Origin: Pogonophryne albipinna
Taxonomy: Eukaryota; Chordata; Actinopteri; Perciformes; Artedidraconidae
Assembly: GCA_028583405.1 (NCBI GenBank)
Contig: CM053256.1
Location: 22,727,325 to 22,791,324, forward strand
DNA length: 64,000 nt
Direction: 5' to 3'
Shown here: in pieces, positions 24,901 to 32,590 of the stretch
Numbering within the stretch: the stretch's first letter is position 1
Layout: the number at the start of each line of letters is the position of its first letter
Made by a program: the position numbers and the translations under genes
The notes under the pieces: model-generated
What the model was told of the DNA's origin: nothing
The model's input: only the letters and a program-made list of their open reading frames with translations
The model's database searches: none

Positions 24901-25368
24901 ATGCAGATGTGTTTATGATTTGGGAGTGTTCTCTAAAACATCAGGATATGACAACACATATAGAACTATTAGTAATCAAGTAATAAATATATGAAAAATG
25001 AAGGTGTTCCAAGAAAGTTATCCCAAGATGGTGTCAGGTTGCCTCAGCTTTCTTCAAATGTGATTTGCAATAGAGAAGAATGGACATACTCAATGGCAGA
25101 TCTAGAATTTAAAAGAAAAAAAAACTATGATATAAAATAAACCGTATCATGCAGCGAGAAAACAATATAACTTAAATACATTTGCAAAACAAATTTTGAT
25201 TGAATGCAGCAACATTTTTTGCAAATGAGATGATGTTAAAACAAAATGTTGTACCTGTGTGACTGCGTGAGGACGTGGACTCACAAATCCATCCAAGTTG
25301 ATGGGATTGGATGCTTCGGCCAAATGAGTATCTGTGCTCGTACGATGGATTCTGAGGGACTGAGGCAG
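910..25368 (-). CDS. spectraplakin-type spectrin-repeat rod gene (dystonin/MACF1-like), partial
   Basis: At least 15 minus-strand coding exons run off the left edge. Upstream chain: 25255-25368, 23271-23411, 23090-23148, 22104-22215. Common exons: 6852-6908, 6550-6720, 5719-5885, 5446-5605, 5259-5343, 4803-5047, 2915-3034, 2688-2795, 2363-2581, 1789-1992, 910-1141. Every junction agrees in phase. From 6720 leftward the product is collinear with the mid-rod spectrin repeats of dystonin and MACF1: [20 protein letters not shown] and [15 protein letters not shown] followed by [14 protein letters not shown] match a well conserved spectraplakin block, and [14 protein letters not shown] with [13 protein letters not shown] match a later one in the right order. 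In spectraplakins this rod spaces the actin-binding head from a C-terminal EF-hand/GAS2 microtubule-binding end, which would lie left of the window. It follows plectin on the same strand. It could be a separate gene or the retained tail of an ancestral plectin-spectraplakin. Confidence 0.85.
3641..4033. mobile_element. MITE with 32-bp perfect terminal inverted repeats
   Basis: The ends are perfect 32-base inverted repeats beginning TACGGAGCCCCCTAGGGGAC, flanked by a direct CCTTAG on both sides (3635-3640 and 4034-4039), which looks like the target-site duplication. The 393-base element has no coding capacity. Near its right side it holds three copies of a palindromic unit based on TTGCGATATCTCGCAA. 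It lies in an intron of the spectraplakin-like gene. I cannot assign the family. Confidence 0.8.
4067..4394. mobile_element. Harbinger-like MITE, degraded copy
   Basis: Begins CGTCCCGTCCACATGGCAGC after a TTA and ends near GCTGCCGTGTGGACGTACCATG before TTA (right end degraded). It shares long stretches with the better copy at 54971-55266: CCATTCACTTTGAATGGGGT next to GACGTCAC, and AGTACAAGCTCTAGC followed by AATCAAACCGC. No transposase. Confidence 0.65.
7104..7760 (-). CDS. alternative first coding exon, predicted N-myristoylated isoform
   Basis: ATG at 7760 (A at -3, G at +4) opens 219 codons to a phase-0 donor (GGAGAG followed by GTTGAT), which joins the 57-base exon at 6852-6908. The frame upstream is closed by TGA and TAG within the same exon, so this ATG is a true start. 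The product begins [17 protein letters not shown]: Gly2 with Ser6 is the N-myristoylation consensus and Cys10 could be palmitoylated. The rest is disordered, with basic and Ser/Pro-rich segments, a valine-threonine-glutamate run ([20 protein letters not shown]) and a basic stretch [15 protein letters not shown]1 and dystonin have alternative MG-type starts of similar style, but I recall them at the actin-binding end and not inside the rod. The donor is not ideal at +4 and +5; the phase supports it. Confidence 0.72.
7761..7840 (-). promoter_or_regulatory. 5' untranslated part of the MGN first exon, with upstream ATGs
   Basis: A pyrimidine-rich acceptor (CTTATTTTAG) precedes 80 noncoding bases before the MGN start, so an upstream noncoding exon is expected. 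Two ATGs lie in these 80 bases. One is in the MGN frame and stops at TAG before it. The other is out of frame and its reading frame (MAEGPYL..) runs across the MGN start for about 36 codons. These could reduce initiation at MGN. Confidence 0.5.
7861..11018. other. noncoding interval between the MGN exon and its candidate first exon
   Basis: No convincing exon on either strand. A 121-codon plus-strand frame at 8244-8609 has no start context, splice signals or recognisable protein character. GC varies modestly. Nothing else identified. Confidence 0.6.
11019..11110 (-). other. candidate noncoding first exon for the MGN isoform (5' limit unknown)
   Basis: A strong donor (CTTCAGG followed by GTAAGTG) on the minus strand ends at 11019. 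Joined to the acceptor at 7840 it would carry one short upstream frame ([10 protein letters not shown]..) that terminates after the junction. I see no TATA box or CpG cluster that fixes the transcription start. The right limit is a guess. Confidence 0.3.
11111..13189. other. noncoding interval, possible promoter zone at its left end
   Basis: Contains short C runs, CA-rich and CACCCACC-rich low-complexity sequence (about 11880-11970) and many short overlapping open frames of biased composition that I do not regard as genes. The left part could hold the promoter of the MGN isoform, but I see no defining motif. Confidence 0.45.
12515..12546. repeat. imperfect CA microsatellite
   Basis: CA units with a few interruptions, in noncoding DNA. 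Confidence 0.85.
13190..13335. mobile_element. short hAT-type nonautonomous element
   Basis: Ends CAGGGCTGCC..GGGGCTGCCTTG, flanked by eight-base repeats CCTACTTG and CTTACTTG (one mismatch), as expected for hAT. It shares its first 30 or so bases and its last 20 with the larger element at 20525-21379. It contains a 16-base G run. Confidence 0.65.
13950..14830. promoter_or_regulatory. possible conserved noncoding element
   Basis: Open frames are absent and the sequence has even composition with several TAATTAAA/AATTAAAT homeodomain-type words and CAGCTG-like E-boxes (for example near 14320-14345 and 14440-14500). It is free of visible transposons for about 900 bases although neighbouring DNA is rich in them. 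This is a composition-based guess. Confidence 0.25.
15408..16165. mobile_element. probable DNA element interrupted by a second repeat
   Basis: The left end has GACCCCATTTACACGCAAACG and the right has CGGCCTCGTGTGAACGAGCG, a loose inverted pair of a type seen in fish MITEs. A segment at about 15525-15720 (TTTATTTTGTTAGCGCTTTT and AAGACGCTTTACAG) looks like a different inserted repeat. No target duplication established. Confidence 0.35.
15917..15965. repeat. 49-base near-perfect palindrome
   Basis: Two exact 24-base arms (CTGTAGCATGGTCAGTAGCT then ACTG, and the complement) are separated by a single A. It would form a very stable hairpin in either strand. It lies within the interrupted element at 15.4-16.2 kb. 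Confidence 0.9.
16340..16680. repeat. dispersed repeat related to 47661-48019, inverted
   Basis: Contains ACATTGTACAAGATAGCCAAGGGG and ACAGAGCCGGCCAGCTAACC split by a few bases, matching the complement of the 47.7 kb element. The boundaries are approximate because the ends are diverged. Confidence 0.55.
16740..17200. promoter_or_regulatory. possible enhancer: dense POU/homeodomain motifs
   Basis: ATGCAAAT (octamer, about 16755), then TTTTAATTAAATAATTA, GTTTAATTAATTTAAAG, CATTAGCATTAAATTAGCAT and TTTAATCATTTAATTAGCAC within 260 bases, with no repeats or frames. This cluster looks like a developmental enhancer core within the intron upstream of the MGN exon. No functional evidence. Confidence 0.3.
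17427..17560 (+). repeat. LINE/SINE-type tail with GATAA repeats
   Basis: Four or five AAGAT units followed by AGTACTTTATTGATCCCAAT and GGGAAATG, the 3' signature of a very common teleost retroposon. Limits approximate. Confidence 0.5.
18471..19019. mobile_element. foldback-type DNA element with long nested inverted repeats
   Basis: The ends are inverted repeats of at least 30 bases (CAGTCTCACGGCATTTCGTG onward). Inside, the left arm (about 18531-18600, with AGAACGATTTTAAAAGCAAT) has a second inverted match near 18810-18870, and a block with CAGAATACTGAAATCTGTAT occurs twice (about 18751 and 18868). No coding capacity. Confidence 0.75.
19743..19881 (+). CDS. isolated plus-strand exon-like segment, function unknown
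   Basis: A long pyrimidine tract ends in TCTTTTCAG at 19742, and 139 bases later there is a good donor (AATGA followed by GTAAGTC). Inside, ATG at 19802 has a strong context (ACAATGG) and opens 26 codons: [20 protein letters not shown] then TTLVSNE, ending in phase 2. The frame is also open upstream to another Met ([15 protein letters not shown]..). The Pro/Ser/Asp-rich composition resembles a genuine N-terminus. I find no second plus-strand exon in the window and do not recognise the protein. Confidence 0.35.
20525..21379. mobile_element. hAT-type nonautonomous element, 855 bp
   Basis: Starts CAGGGCCGCCCCTGGCC and ends GGGAGGGGCGGCCCTG, inverted repeats of at least 13 bases, with a perfect eight-base target duplication CATGTAGT (20517-20524 and 21380-21387). 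It carries a run of C, AT-rich filler, and a threefold GGAGAACTGAGC-like tandem near the right end. No transposase frame. Confidence 0.85.
22104..25368 (-). CDS. upstream in-frame exon chain of the spectraplakin-like gene
   Basis: Four exons with strong splice sites: 25255-25368 (114 bases, [20 protein letters not shown]..), 23271-23411 (141, [20 protein letters not shown]..), 23090-23148 (59, [20 protein letters not shown]) and 22104-22215 (112, [20 protein letters not shown]..). Phases run 0-0, 0-0, 0-2, 2-0 and then fit the common 57-base exon. The second exon is open only in phase 0, which fixes the frame of the chain. The last exon, with [18 protein letters not shown], looks like the end of a spectrin helix; the others are Ser-rich linker. 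The first exon has an acceptor (TTTTTGACAG), so something lies upstream: a noncoding exon, or plectin itself. If the upstream part is noncoding, translation could start at the Met in [10 protein letters not shown]. Confidence 0.65.
23412..25254. other. intron of the spectraplakin-like gene
   Basis: AT-rich, no exon recognised. It contains a minus-strand AATAAA at 24359-24364 and no clear transposon. Confidence 0.5.
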
Positions 25369-25559
25369 CTGTCAAAAACAAAATGAAAAAAAAACATCAG
25401 TCAGAAGTAATCACATTTTTCACACAAAATAGTTCACTAATTATATGAAAATATAGCATGAAGGGTGGGTAAAATAGCACCAATGAATGGGATAATCTAG
25501 GCTCTGAAATGTAATCGAACAAACAACACCAACAAAAAGGAAAAACAAAATCAACTTAC

Positions 25560-25645
25560 AAGGAAAAAAATTAACAGGATGCAGGTCTGTGTGGCAGAGC
25601 AGGATCAACTCTGACATCATCTCGGGATTAACCAGGAACACTTGA
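25560..25645 (-). other. candidate exon between plectin and the spectraplakin-like chain
   Basis: A segment of 86 bases has an acceptor (GTACCATCAG) and a near-perfect donor (CTT followed by GTAAGT). It is open in one frame (QVFLVNPEMMSELILLCHTD..), but that frame leaves in phase 1, which would run the 25.3 kb and 23.3 kb exons into a stop. It could be a 5' untranslated exon of the downstream gene. It may also be chance. Confidence 0.25.
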
Positions 25646-25806
25646 CTGATGGTACATATAAAGAATCTAAAACTTGGAGTGTTTAAAACAATGGTGTAAT
25701 GAACCCCAAGGTTACACAATTCTACAAAATATAAGAGCATAAGTACAACATAATTGTGAAACCTTTTTCTGAATGGTCTGCAATTTGTCTAATTCTGGAA
25801 TTAGGG

Positions 25807-25812
25807 TTTATT
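25807..25812 (-). other. candidate polyadenylation signal for plectin
   Basis: AATAAA on the minus strand about 620 bases past the plectin stop. It is the only perfect hexamer I see between the stop and the next predicted exon at 25.37 kb. Another lies at 24359-24364, beyond that exon. No strong GU-rich downstream element is obvious. Confidence 0.35.
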
Positions 25813-26428
25813 TAGTGTTGTGTCTTATTTTGTATTGTCTAACAGGTGTATTCTTACTGGGTATATTCTTACACTACCCAGGTGACATTAAACATAAAAC
25901 CATAACCATACAAACATTCAGAAATGTGCAGGCATCTATGATTTCTTAGAATCTGTTTAAAACATTAGAACTAAGTTGATAAGCAGTATGTCATTAAGTA
26001 GGACTGCCGAAAAAGATACAAAATAGACACATATCCTTGATTGTCAAAGGAAAACTGGAAGAATAACTCTTTGACATACATAAAGTATATAATAGTTTCA
26101 GAAAGCACTAGTACACAACTTTTTGTAAAAGTGTGTAAAAATGAAAACCTGAAACCTAAAAAATATAAACTGACTTGGTAATTTGTACTAGAGAAAAATA
26201 ATATTTATATCTAATAATTTCTCAATATATGAGGCACATGTTTAGGTATCTGTGGTATACGAAAAAAGTAATAGCCTTGGAAATTGTTGTTGTGACCACA
26301 TGTTGGGCAGAATAAATAAACTATATTTTTTCTTTGTTACTGTGACTATGTTTTCCTCTTTAAATGCAACTGTAAAGTGCATAAGTACGGGTCGATCTTG
26401 GGATATTGTTAGGAACAGAACTAGATAA
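25813..26428 (-). other. presumed plectin 3' untranslated region
   Basis: AT-rich sequence directly after the plectin stop with no open frame of note on either strand. Its extent is set only by the candidate AATAAA at 25807. Confidence 0.4.
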
Positions 26429-29400
26429 TCAGAATCTGCGGCTGTAGCCAGTTGAGGAGGATGAGAAGGAAGAAGATGAGAAGTTCAGGCTGAGGCCAGT
26501 GCCAGCATCGATGCTTCCCCTCCTGGAGCCTGTTCGTGATCCGGTCCTTGAGCCAGTTCGGGAGCCATAAGCAGATCCAGGGCCACTGGCATTGTAGGGA
26601 CTGTAGAGGCCTTTGCTGGATTGTGAGGAGGCCTCCAGAAGTCTTAGGCTAGTTCCTTCCTCAACCATACTCTTGTCCATTGCATCTTTGAAGGATATTT
26701 TCAGTTTGGTTTTTGGACATGTTAGATATTTAGAATAAGTACCCACATCTCTCAGTTTCTGGGCAGTGCGGGCATCGATTGAGCCCTTCTTGAGTGATTC
26801 ATCTAGTGATACTCTGCCCTCGACATCAGGCTCAATAAGTCCACCAGTAAGATATTGGACTTCGAGGAAGCGCTGGCCAGCCTCATAATACAACCAGCCT
26901 TTCTTCAGAGCCTGGGAGGCAGACATCTTTACTTTAGTTCTGGGGTCTTCAAATCCATTGAATGCTTTTTGAGCCAGATTGAGGCGATCAACCATGATTT
27001 TATCCACAAGGCCTTTTTCTTCAGCATCGGTGACTGATAATCTCTCTCCAGTTGTTGGATCAATTATTCCTCCTGTGCACGCTTGGGCCTCCAACAATCT
27101 TTGGCCAGAAATGTTGTCGACCAGGCTTCTGTGTATGGCTTCAGTGATAGACACCTTCTCCAGTGTGTCTATGTCCAATATTCCAGCTACGGGACCAGTC
27201 TCCTCTGCTGGGTCATTCCATATGATTGCAGGTGTTTTAATTGAGGGTATGGGGCTCATGGGAGAGGAGTAGGTGGATCCAGCAGTGGAACCAAAGGAAG
27301 ATGAGCGTGAACGAGTGCCTCCAATGTTTCCAGAAAGCATTTCAGCAAATTCTGTAATGGACAGGTTTCCACAACGGTATGTTTCAAGGGCATTCTTGTC
27401 AATGAGGCCACGTGAAAGAGCATCCTCGACATCATACTGTCTCCCCGACCTCCTGTCAATGATAATGGATTTGACAGTACCATCAGAGGCGGTCAATGTG
27501 AGCTCTTCCCATTCACACTCCTGCTCAGCAAGCTCCAGGTAGGTTTGGTGGTCAATGAGTCCCTTCCTGTAGGCCTCATACACAGTCATTTCTTTGCCTG
27601 TTTCAGGGTCTACAATGACAACTCTGCGCTTACGAACTGAAGATTTGGAAGAGGCCTTACTTTCCCGCTTCTTTTCTTTTAATTGCAGAAGCAACAGGCC
27701 AGTGTGGGGATCAGTGACGCACCTCTCCATGAGCTGGAGGTAGGTTAGATTTTCCTCAGTGTTAGGATCAAAGAAACCTTTAGTGTCATCAGATGGATCT
27801 GTCAAGATCTCATTCATTTCCTCATCGAAGAAACCACGTTTGTAAGCCACCTCAACTGGCAGACGGTGACTTTTCTCTGGGTCAATTATTCCACCAGTGG
27901 CAATCTGGGCTTCCAGTAGACGGATACCGTGATCTTGCAAAATGAGCCCCTTTTGCATGGCCTGGAACAGGGAGATTGTCTTACCCGAATAAGGATCTCT
28001 ATATCCTGTCACTGCACGTTCAGCAGAGAGGAGTTTGTCTTTGAATTCAGGTCCTACAATCCCCATCCGCACTGCTTCAAGGACAGTCAGTTTGAGGTTT
28101 TTGATTGGGTCAACGACATATCCTGTGGCTGCCTGTGCCTCAAGGAGTTCAAATGCTGTGCCTGGCCTAATCAGGTTCTTCTTCATGGCCTGGTAAACTG
28201 ATAGACGTTCCTTTGAGGACTCCAACAATACACCCGCAATACAGCTTGTGCCCACAAGGTACCTTGATAGTCTTGAGCTAACTTCTTCTATTGTAATACG
28301 ACCTTCATTCAGTGCAGTGACTGTCTCCTGGTCAATTATTTCTGAGCGGATCAGCTCCTCAATTGTAATCTGTTCTCTTATACCACTCATCATCAGCCTC
28401 TTGTCTCCCAGAGAAAGTAGGCGCAACCCACCATCCAACTTGCATCTCTTGAGCAGCTGAGCATATGACAATTTCTCATCAGTGACAGGGTCAACAAATC
28501 CTTTAACACTATCAGTCAGTCTCTCGTTGGTTTCTTTGTTGATATAACCCCTTTGCATGGCAATGTCTGCTGGCAGGTGGAACTGGAATTCAGGATCAAT
28601 AACACCACCAGTGGCAGTTTGTGCCTCGAGCATTTTCATAGCATAATCCTCTGGAACAAGATCCTTTTTCATGGCCTGGAAAAGAGAAATGATTTTCCCA
28701 CTGTACGGATCTTTGTATCCTGTGACTGCTCTCTCAGCCGACAAAAGTTTATCATGTAATTCAGGGCCAACAACACCCTTGCGAACAGCTTCATCCACTG
28801 TAAGTGTTTCATTATTAACTGGATCGACAATGAATCCTGTTGCAGCTTGTGCTTCTAGGAGGCTGAGGGCTAGTTCTGGTTCAAGGAATTCTCTCTTCAT
28901 TGCTTGGTACAAACTTATCTTGGAGCTTGATTCTGTTGTGACACCAGCAACACAGCCGGTGCCATACAGATACTGTTTGACATGTGTCAACTCCATTATG
29001 TCACGGATGTCCCTCTTGCCCTGTTTCAGTAGGTTGTATGTCTCCAAGTCAATGATGCGGGCATTGTAGAGCTCTTCAATTGTTATTCTTCGCCTTATTG
29101 TCTTACAAGACAGTGGACTATCATGTCTGATGATCTCTCTCTGCTCCATGATTTCAATGATAATGATGATCATCCGCTCTTTAGTGATTTCACCAGAGCG
29201 ATATTTATCCATGAGCTTCTGCTTTTCCTCCTCTGGAAGCAGATTTGAGTTCAAGAGTTCCCAGAGGTTCATTGGTTTATCAGCAAGGCCCTCAATTGGA
29301 ATGTCAATCTGTGCGGTGGTCAGGTCACTCTGTGTTTGTTCCTCTGTGTAGAGGTATGTCTTCTCAACAACAGTAGGAGACTGAGGCTTGGAGAGTGGTA

Positions 29401-32400
29401 GGATGTTAAGGCCTGTCTCTGGATCTTTGTGGCACTTCTCTTTAAGCTGTCTGTAGGTGGCATTCTCATTGGTTTCTGGGTCTGTGAAAGCCTTGTTTTC
29501 TTCAGAAGGTTCAGATAAAGTCTTTTCAATTTCTTTGCTGAAAATGTTCTTCTGATATGCAACATCAGTTGGGACACGGTGGCTGTTTACAGGGTCAATG
29601 ATTCCTCCACTAACCATCTGTGCCTGTATCAGTGGCATGGAATGCTCTTTCGGGATGAGACCTTTTTGCAACGCTTCAAAGAGTGAGATTTTGTTGCCTG
29701 TGTATGGATCTTTATAGCCAGTAACAGCCTTTTCTGCAGAGAGAAGTTTTTCATGCAACTCTGGACCAACGAGACCAGACTTTACTGCCTCATCTACAGT
29801 CAGGAACTGATTCCTTTCGGGATCTACAAGGAATCCAGTGGCAGCCTGGGCCTCAAGAAGAGAAATACCTGTGTTTTGTCTGAGTAGCTTTTTCTTCATA
29901 GCCTGATAAATGCTTATTTTCTCCTTGGTTGGCTCAAGGTAGATTCCAGCGATGCTATCAGAGCCCTGGAGGTATTTATTGACATTGGGATTTTCACTGA
30001 CTTGTTTAGGTGTGGTTTTGCCTTGTTGAAGGAGGTCAAAGGTTGCTTTGTCAATGATTTTAGAATCATACAGAGAGCTAGCTTGGACTGGAGCTCTGAG
30101 TCCCTTGAAGCTGGACTGTTCTTGTTTCTTAGACTCTCTCTCGTCTACGATTGTAATGACAATCTTGAATATCTTCTCGATTGTAAGCTTTCCTGACCTA
30201 AATTGTCTGAGCAGGTCAAACCTTTGTTCCTCTGTGAGATATTCAGAGTGGATGATTTCCCAAATGGTCATCTTCCTGCCCTTAAATGGTCCAGAGTCAA
30301 GCTCCACAGTTGCCTGAGTCATAGCCTCCTTTGTCTGGGCATCAGTGCATGTCGACTCATCCTTTGCATTGATTGCTTCGTCAGAAAGAGGCAGAAGCTG
30401 GAAACCAGTTTTCTTGTCAGTGACACATCTCTTGAAGAGCTGTGAGTATGTGACATTTTCTTTTTGGTTGGGGTCAAAGAAGCACTTTGTTTCATCAGTA
30501 GGGTTGTTAAGAATCTGTTTCATTTCATCATCAAAATAATTTCTCTTGCAGGCTACATCATGAGGAATGTGATGGCTCTTTACTGGATCAATTATGCCAC
30601 CGGTGGTCATCTGGGCATCGAGCAGTCGGATTCCTTGTTCTTTAGGAATTAGATCTTTTTTCATTGCCTGGAACAAAGATATAGTCTTGCCAGTATAAGG
30701 ATCTTTGTAACCTGTAACAGCACGCTCAGCAGACAGAAGTTTTTCGTGCAGCTCCGGACCAACAACACCTGCTTTGACAGCTTCATCCACAGTGTACTTC
30801 TGATTATTCACAGGGTCAACTACATAGCCTGTTCCCGCTTGGGCTTCAAGCATTATCAAGGCAGGCCCTGTCCTCATCATGTCTTTCTTCATAGCTTGAT
30901 AGAAGGACATTGTCTCCTTTGATGAGTCAATAACTACACCTGCAATGCAGTTTGTACCCTTCAGTGCTTTATGGACGGGCTCCATTTCCGACACCTCTTT
31001 GACTGTTTTATTACCCTTGTGCAACTTGTTGTAGAGGTCTTTATCAATGATTTTGGATTCCAGGAGATCAGTTGCAGGAACAGGTGCTCTCAGACCATCA
31101 AAGTTAATCTCATTCTTCTTCTCTTTTTCCTCTGCCACAGTAATCACAATCTTTATAATTTTTTCGATTGTGATTTTGCCTGTCTTGTACTGACGGAGAA
31201 GGTCCTTCCTCTGATCTTCAGTGAAGTATTCAGAATTGATAATTTCCCAAATGGTGATAGTCTTCCCCTTGAATCGACCAAATGGCATGGACACCGTTGT
31301 TTTGCTGAACATATCCTTGGTCTCCTCCTCTGTGTATATCCTCGAGCATTGAGCAGCTTTGTCTGTGATTGGCAGGAGTAGCACACCGGTGTCAGGGTCA
31401 GTCGTGCATCTCGTCATCAGCTCAGAATATGTCAACGGTTCCTGAGTGCTGGGGTCAAAGTATCCCTTTGTGTCATCTGAAGGATTTACCATAATCTTGT
31501 TCATTTCATCATCATATTGTCCCTGTGTGTAGGCTGTTTGATTGGGTACACGGTGACTATTTATAGGGTCGACAATGCCACCGGTTGCAAGCTGAGCCTC
31601 AAGGACCCTGATGGCATGATCATGTTCCAGCAAACCCTTCTTCATAGCTTCAAAGACAGAGATCTTACCACCGGTGTATGGATCTTTGTAGCCAACAACT
31701 GCCCTCTCAGCAGAAAGCATTTTGTTGTGCAGTTCAGGGCCAATCAACCCTTCCTTGACAGCCTCATTGACAGAAAGTTTCTTGTTCTTAATAGGGTCTA
31801 ACATGTAGCCTGTAGCTGCTTGGGCTTCAAGAAGGATCATCGCTGTGCCTGGAGTAATCTTCTTCTCTTGTGATGCTTGATAGATGGACATTTTTTGTTT
31901 AGATGGTGTCAGAACTCCAGCAATGCAGTCCTTTCCTTTAAGAATTAGTTTGAGTTTTTCAGTCTCACCAAGCTGTTGCACAGTGGCTTTGCCTTTTTTG
32001 AGCTTATCAAACTCCTTCTTGGATAAAAGGCCGACATCATGAAGTCGGCTTGCAGGTACCTTATCACGGATGCCGTCAAAAGACAGAGGATCTGGTTTCT
32101 TCTCCACACTGTCTACTACATCACCTGCATTTTGACCATTGTAAACATTCTTTGTTGTCTCAACTGTTGTTGCACTGATGACTTGAGTGTTTTTGTCTTT
32201 CTGTGCTTCCTCAAGCTGCTGCAGCTGGTCGCGCAATTTCTTGTTCTCTTCTGCAAGAACTTTTTCCTGCTCTAGTCTCTTCTTCTCCAGTTCCTGCATT
32301 TCTTTTTGCTTGTTGAGCATTTCTCTTTCAGCCTCTTTTTGTTTACTGAGGGCCTCATCCATGGTAGCATGGAGCTTCTTCTTCTCCTCCTCCATCAGTT

Positions 32401-32590
32401 TCCTCTGGCGTTCCTGTTCATCTTTAAGAGCTTTGGCCTTTTTGGCTTCTTCTTCATACTGGCTCTCCAGCCTCTTTTTCTCATCTTCAATAAGCCTCTC
32501 TTTCTTCAAAAGCATCTCCTTTTCTGTCAGGAACGTCTGCTGGAGCATTGTCTTCTCGTGTTCGATTTGTTTCATCTGTGCATCAGCCAT
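26429..32590 (-). CDS. plec: plectin last exon: end of rod, six plectin-repeat modules, GSR tail
   Basis: This exon encodes 2,053 residues and a TGA stop. Residues 1-135 finish the coiled coil. Five B-type plectin-repeat modules start near residues 171, 497, 828, 1161 and 1402 (each with [13 protein letters not shown] and [19 protein letters not shown] motifs). A linker follows at about 1640-1790 ([19 protein letters not shown], the region that in other plectins binds vimentin, desmin and keratin), then a C-type module at about 1792-1990 ([33 protein letters not shown]). The end is [18 protein letters not shown] and a Ser-rich tail finishing TGYSRRF. Module 4 is about 90 residues shorter than modules 1-3, as in mammalian plectin. 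The first codon is ATG by chance: it follows an acceptor (TTGATCAG), so it is a splice boundary and not a start. Confidence 0.97.
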   Translation of the reverse strand: MADAQMKQIEHEKTMLQQTFLTEKEMLLKKERLIEDEKKRLESQYEEEAKKAKALKDEQERQRKLMEEEKKKLHATMDEALSKQKEAEREMLNKQKEMQELEKKRLEQEKVLAEENKKLRDQLQQLEEAQKDKNTQVISATTVETTKNVYNGQNAGDVVDSVEKKPDPLSFDGIRDKVPASRLHDVGLLSKKEFDKLKKGKATVQQLGETEKLKLILKGKDCIAGVLTPSKQKMSIYQASQEKKITPGTAMILLEAQAATGYMLDPIKNKKLSVNEAVKEGLIGPELHNKMLSAERAVVGYKDPYTGGKISVFEAMKKGLLEHDHAIRVLEAQLATGGIVDPINSHRVPNQTAYTQGQYDDEMNKIMVNPSDDTKGYFDPSTQEPLTYSELMTRCTTDPDTGVLLLPITDKAAQCSRIYTEEETKDMFSKTTVSMPFGRFKGKTITIWEIINSEYFTEDQRKDLLRQYKTGKITIEKIIKIVITVAEEKEKKNEINFDGLRAPVPATDLLESKIIDKDLYNKLHKGNKTVKEVSEMEPVHKALKGTNCIAGVVIDSSKETMSFYQAMKKDMMRTGPALIMLEAQAGTGYVVDPVNNQKYTVDEAVKAGVVGPELHEKLLSAERAVTGYKDPYTGKTISLFQAMKKDLIPKEQGIRLLDAQMTTGGIIDPVKSHHIPHDVACKRNYFDDEMKQILNNPTDETKCFFDPNQKENVTYSQLFKRCVTDKKTGFQLLPLSDEAINAKDESTCTDAQTKEAMTQATVELDSGPFKGRKMTIWEIIHSEYLTEEQRFDLLRQFRSGKLTIEKIFKIVITIVDERESKKQEQSSFKGLRAPVQASSLYDSKIIDKATFDLLQQGKTTPKQVSENPNVNKYLQGSDSIAGIYLEPTKEKISIYQAMKKKLLRQNTGISLLEAQAATGFLVDPERNQFLTVDEAVKSGLVGPELHEKLLSAEKAVTGYKDPYTGNKISLFEALQKGLIPKEHSMPLIQAQMVSGGIIDPVNSHRVPTDVAYQKNIFSKEIEKTLSEPSEENKAFTDPETNENATYRQLKEKCHKDPETGLNILPLSKPQSPTVVEKTYLYTEEQTQSDLTTAQIDIPIEGLADKPMNLWELLNSNLLPEEEKQKLMDKYRSGEITKERMIIIIIEIMEQREIIRHDSPLSCKTIRRRITIEELYNARIIDLETYNLLKQGKRDIRDIMELTHVKQYLYGTGCVAGVTTESSSKISLYQAMKREFLEPELALSLLEAQAATGFIVDPVNNETLTVDEAVRKGVVGPELHDKLLSAERAVTGYKDPYSGKIISLFQAMKKDLVPEDYAMKMLEAQTATGGVIDPEFQFHLPADIAMQRGYINKETNERLTDSVKGFVDPVTDEKLSYAQLLKRCKLDGGLRLLSLGDKRLMMSGIREQITIEELIRSEIIDQETVTALNEGRITIEEVSSRLSRYLVGTSCIAGVLLESSKERLSVYQAMKKNLIRPGTAFELLEAQAATGYVVDPIKNLKLTVLEAVRMGIVGPEFKDKLLSAERAVTGYRDPYSGKTISLFQAMQKGLILQDHGIRLLEAQIATGGIIDPEKSHRLPVEVAYKRGFFDEEMNEILTDPSDDTKGFFDPNTEENLTYLQLMERCVTDPHTGLLLLQLKEKKRESKASSKSSVRKRRVVIVDPETGKEMTVYEAYRKGLIDHQTYLELAEQECEWEELTLTASDGTVKSIIIDRRSGRQYDVEDALSRGLIDKNALETYRCGNLSITEFAEMLSGNIGGTRSRSSSFGSTAGSTYSSPMSPIPSIKTPAIIWNDPAEETGPVAGILDIDTLEKVSITEAIHRSLVDNISGQRLLEAQACTGGIIDPTTGERLSVTDAEEKGLVDKIMVDRLNLAQKAFNGFEDPRTKVKMSASQALKKGWLYYEAGQRFLEVQYLTGGLIEPDVEGRVSLDESLKKGSIDARTAQKLRDVGTYSKYLTCPKTKLKISFKDAMDKSMVEEGTSLRLLEASSQSSKGLYSPYNASGPGSAYGSRTGSRTGSRTGSRRGSIDAGTGLSLNFSSSSFSSSSTGYSRRF

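Noticed and set aside
26429..32590. Treating the ATG at 32590 as the start of a separate plectin-repeat gene
   Set aside because: It follows directly after a splice acceptor and the coiled coil continues smoothly from the rod exon as in other plectins.
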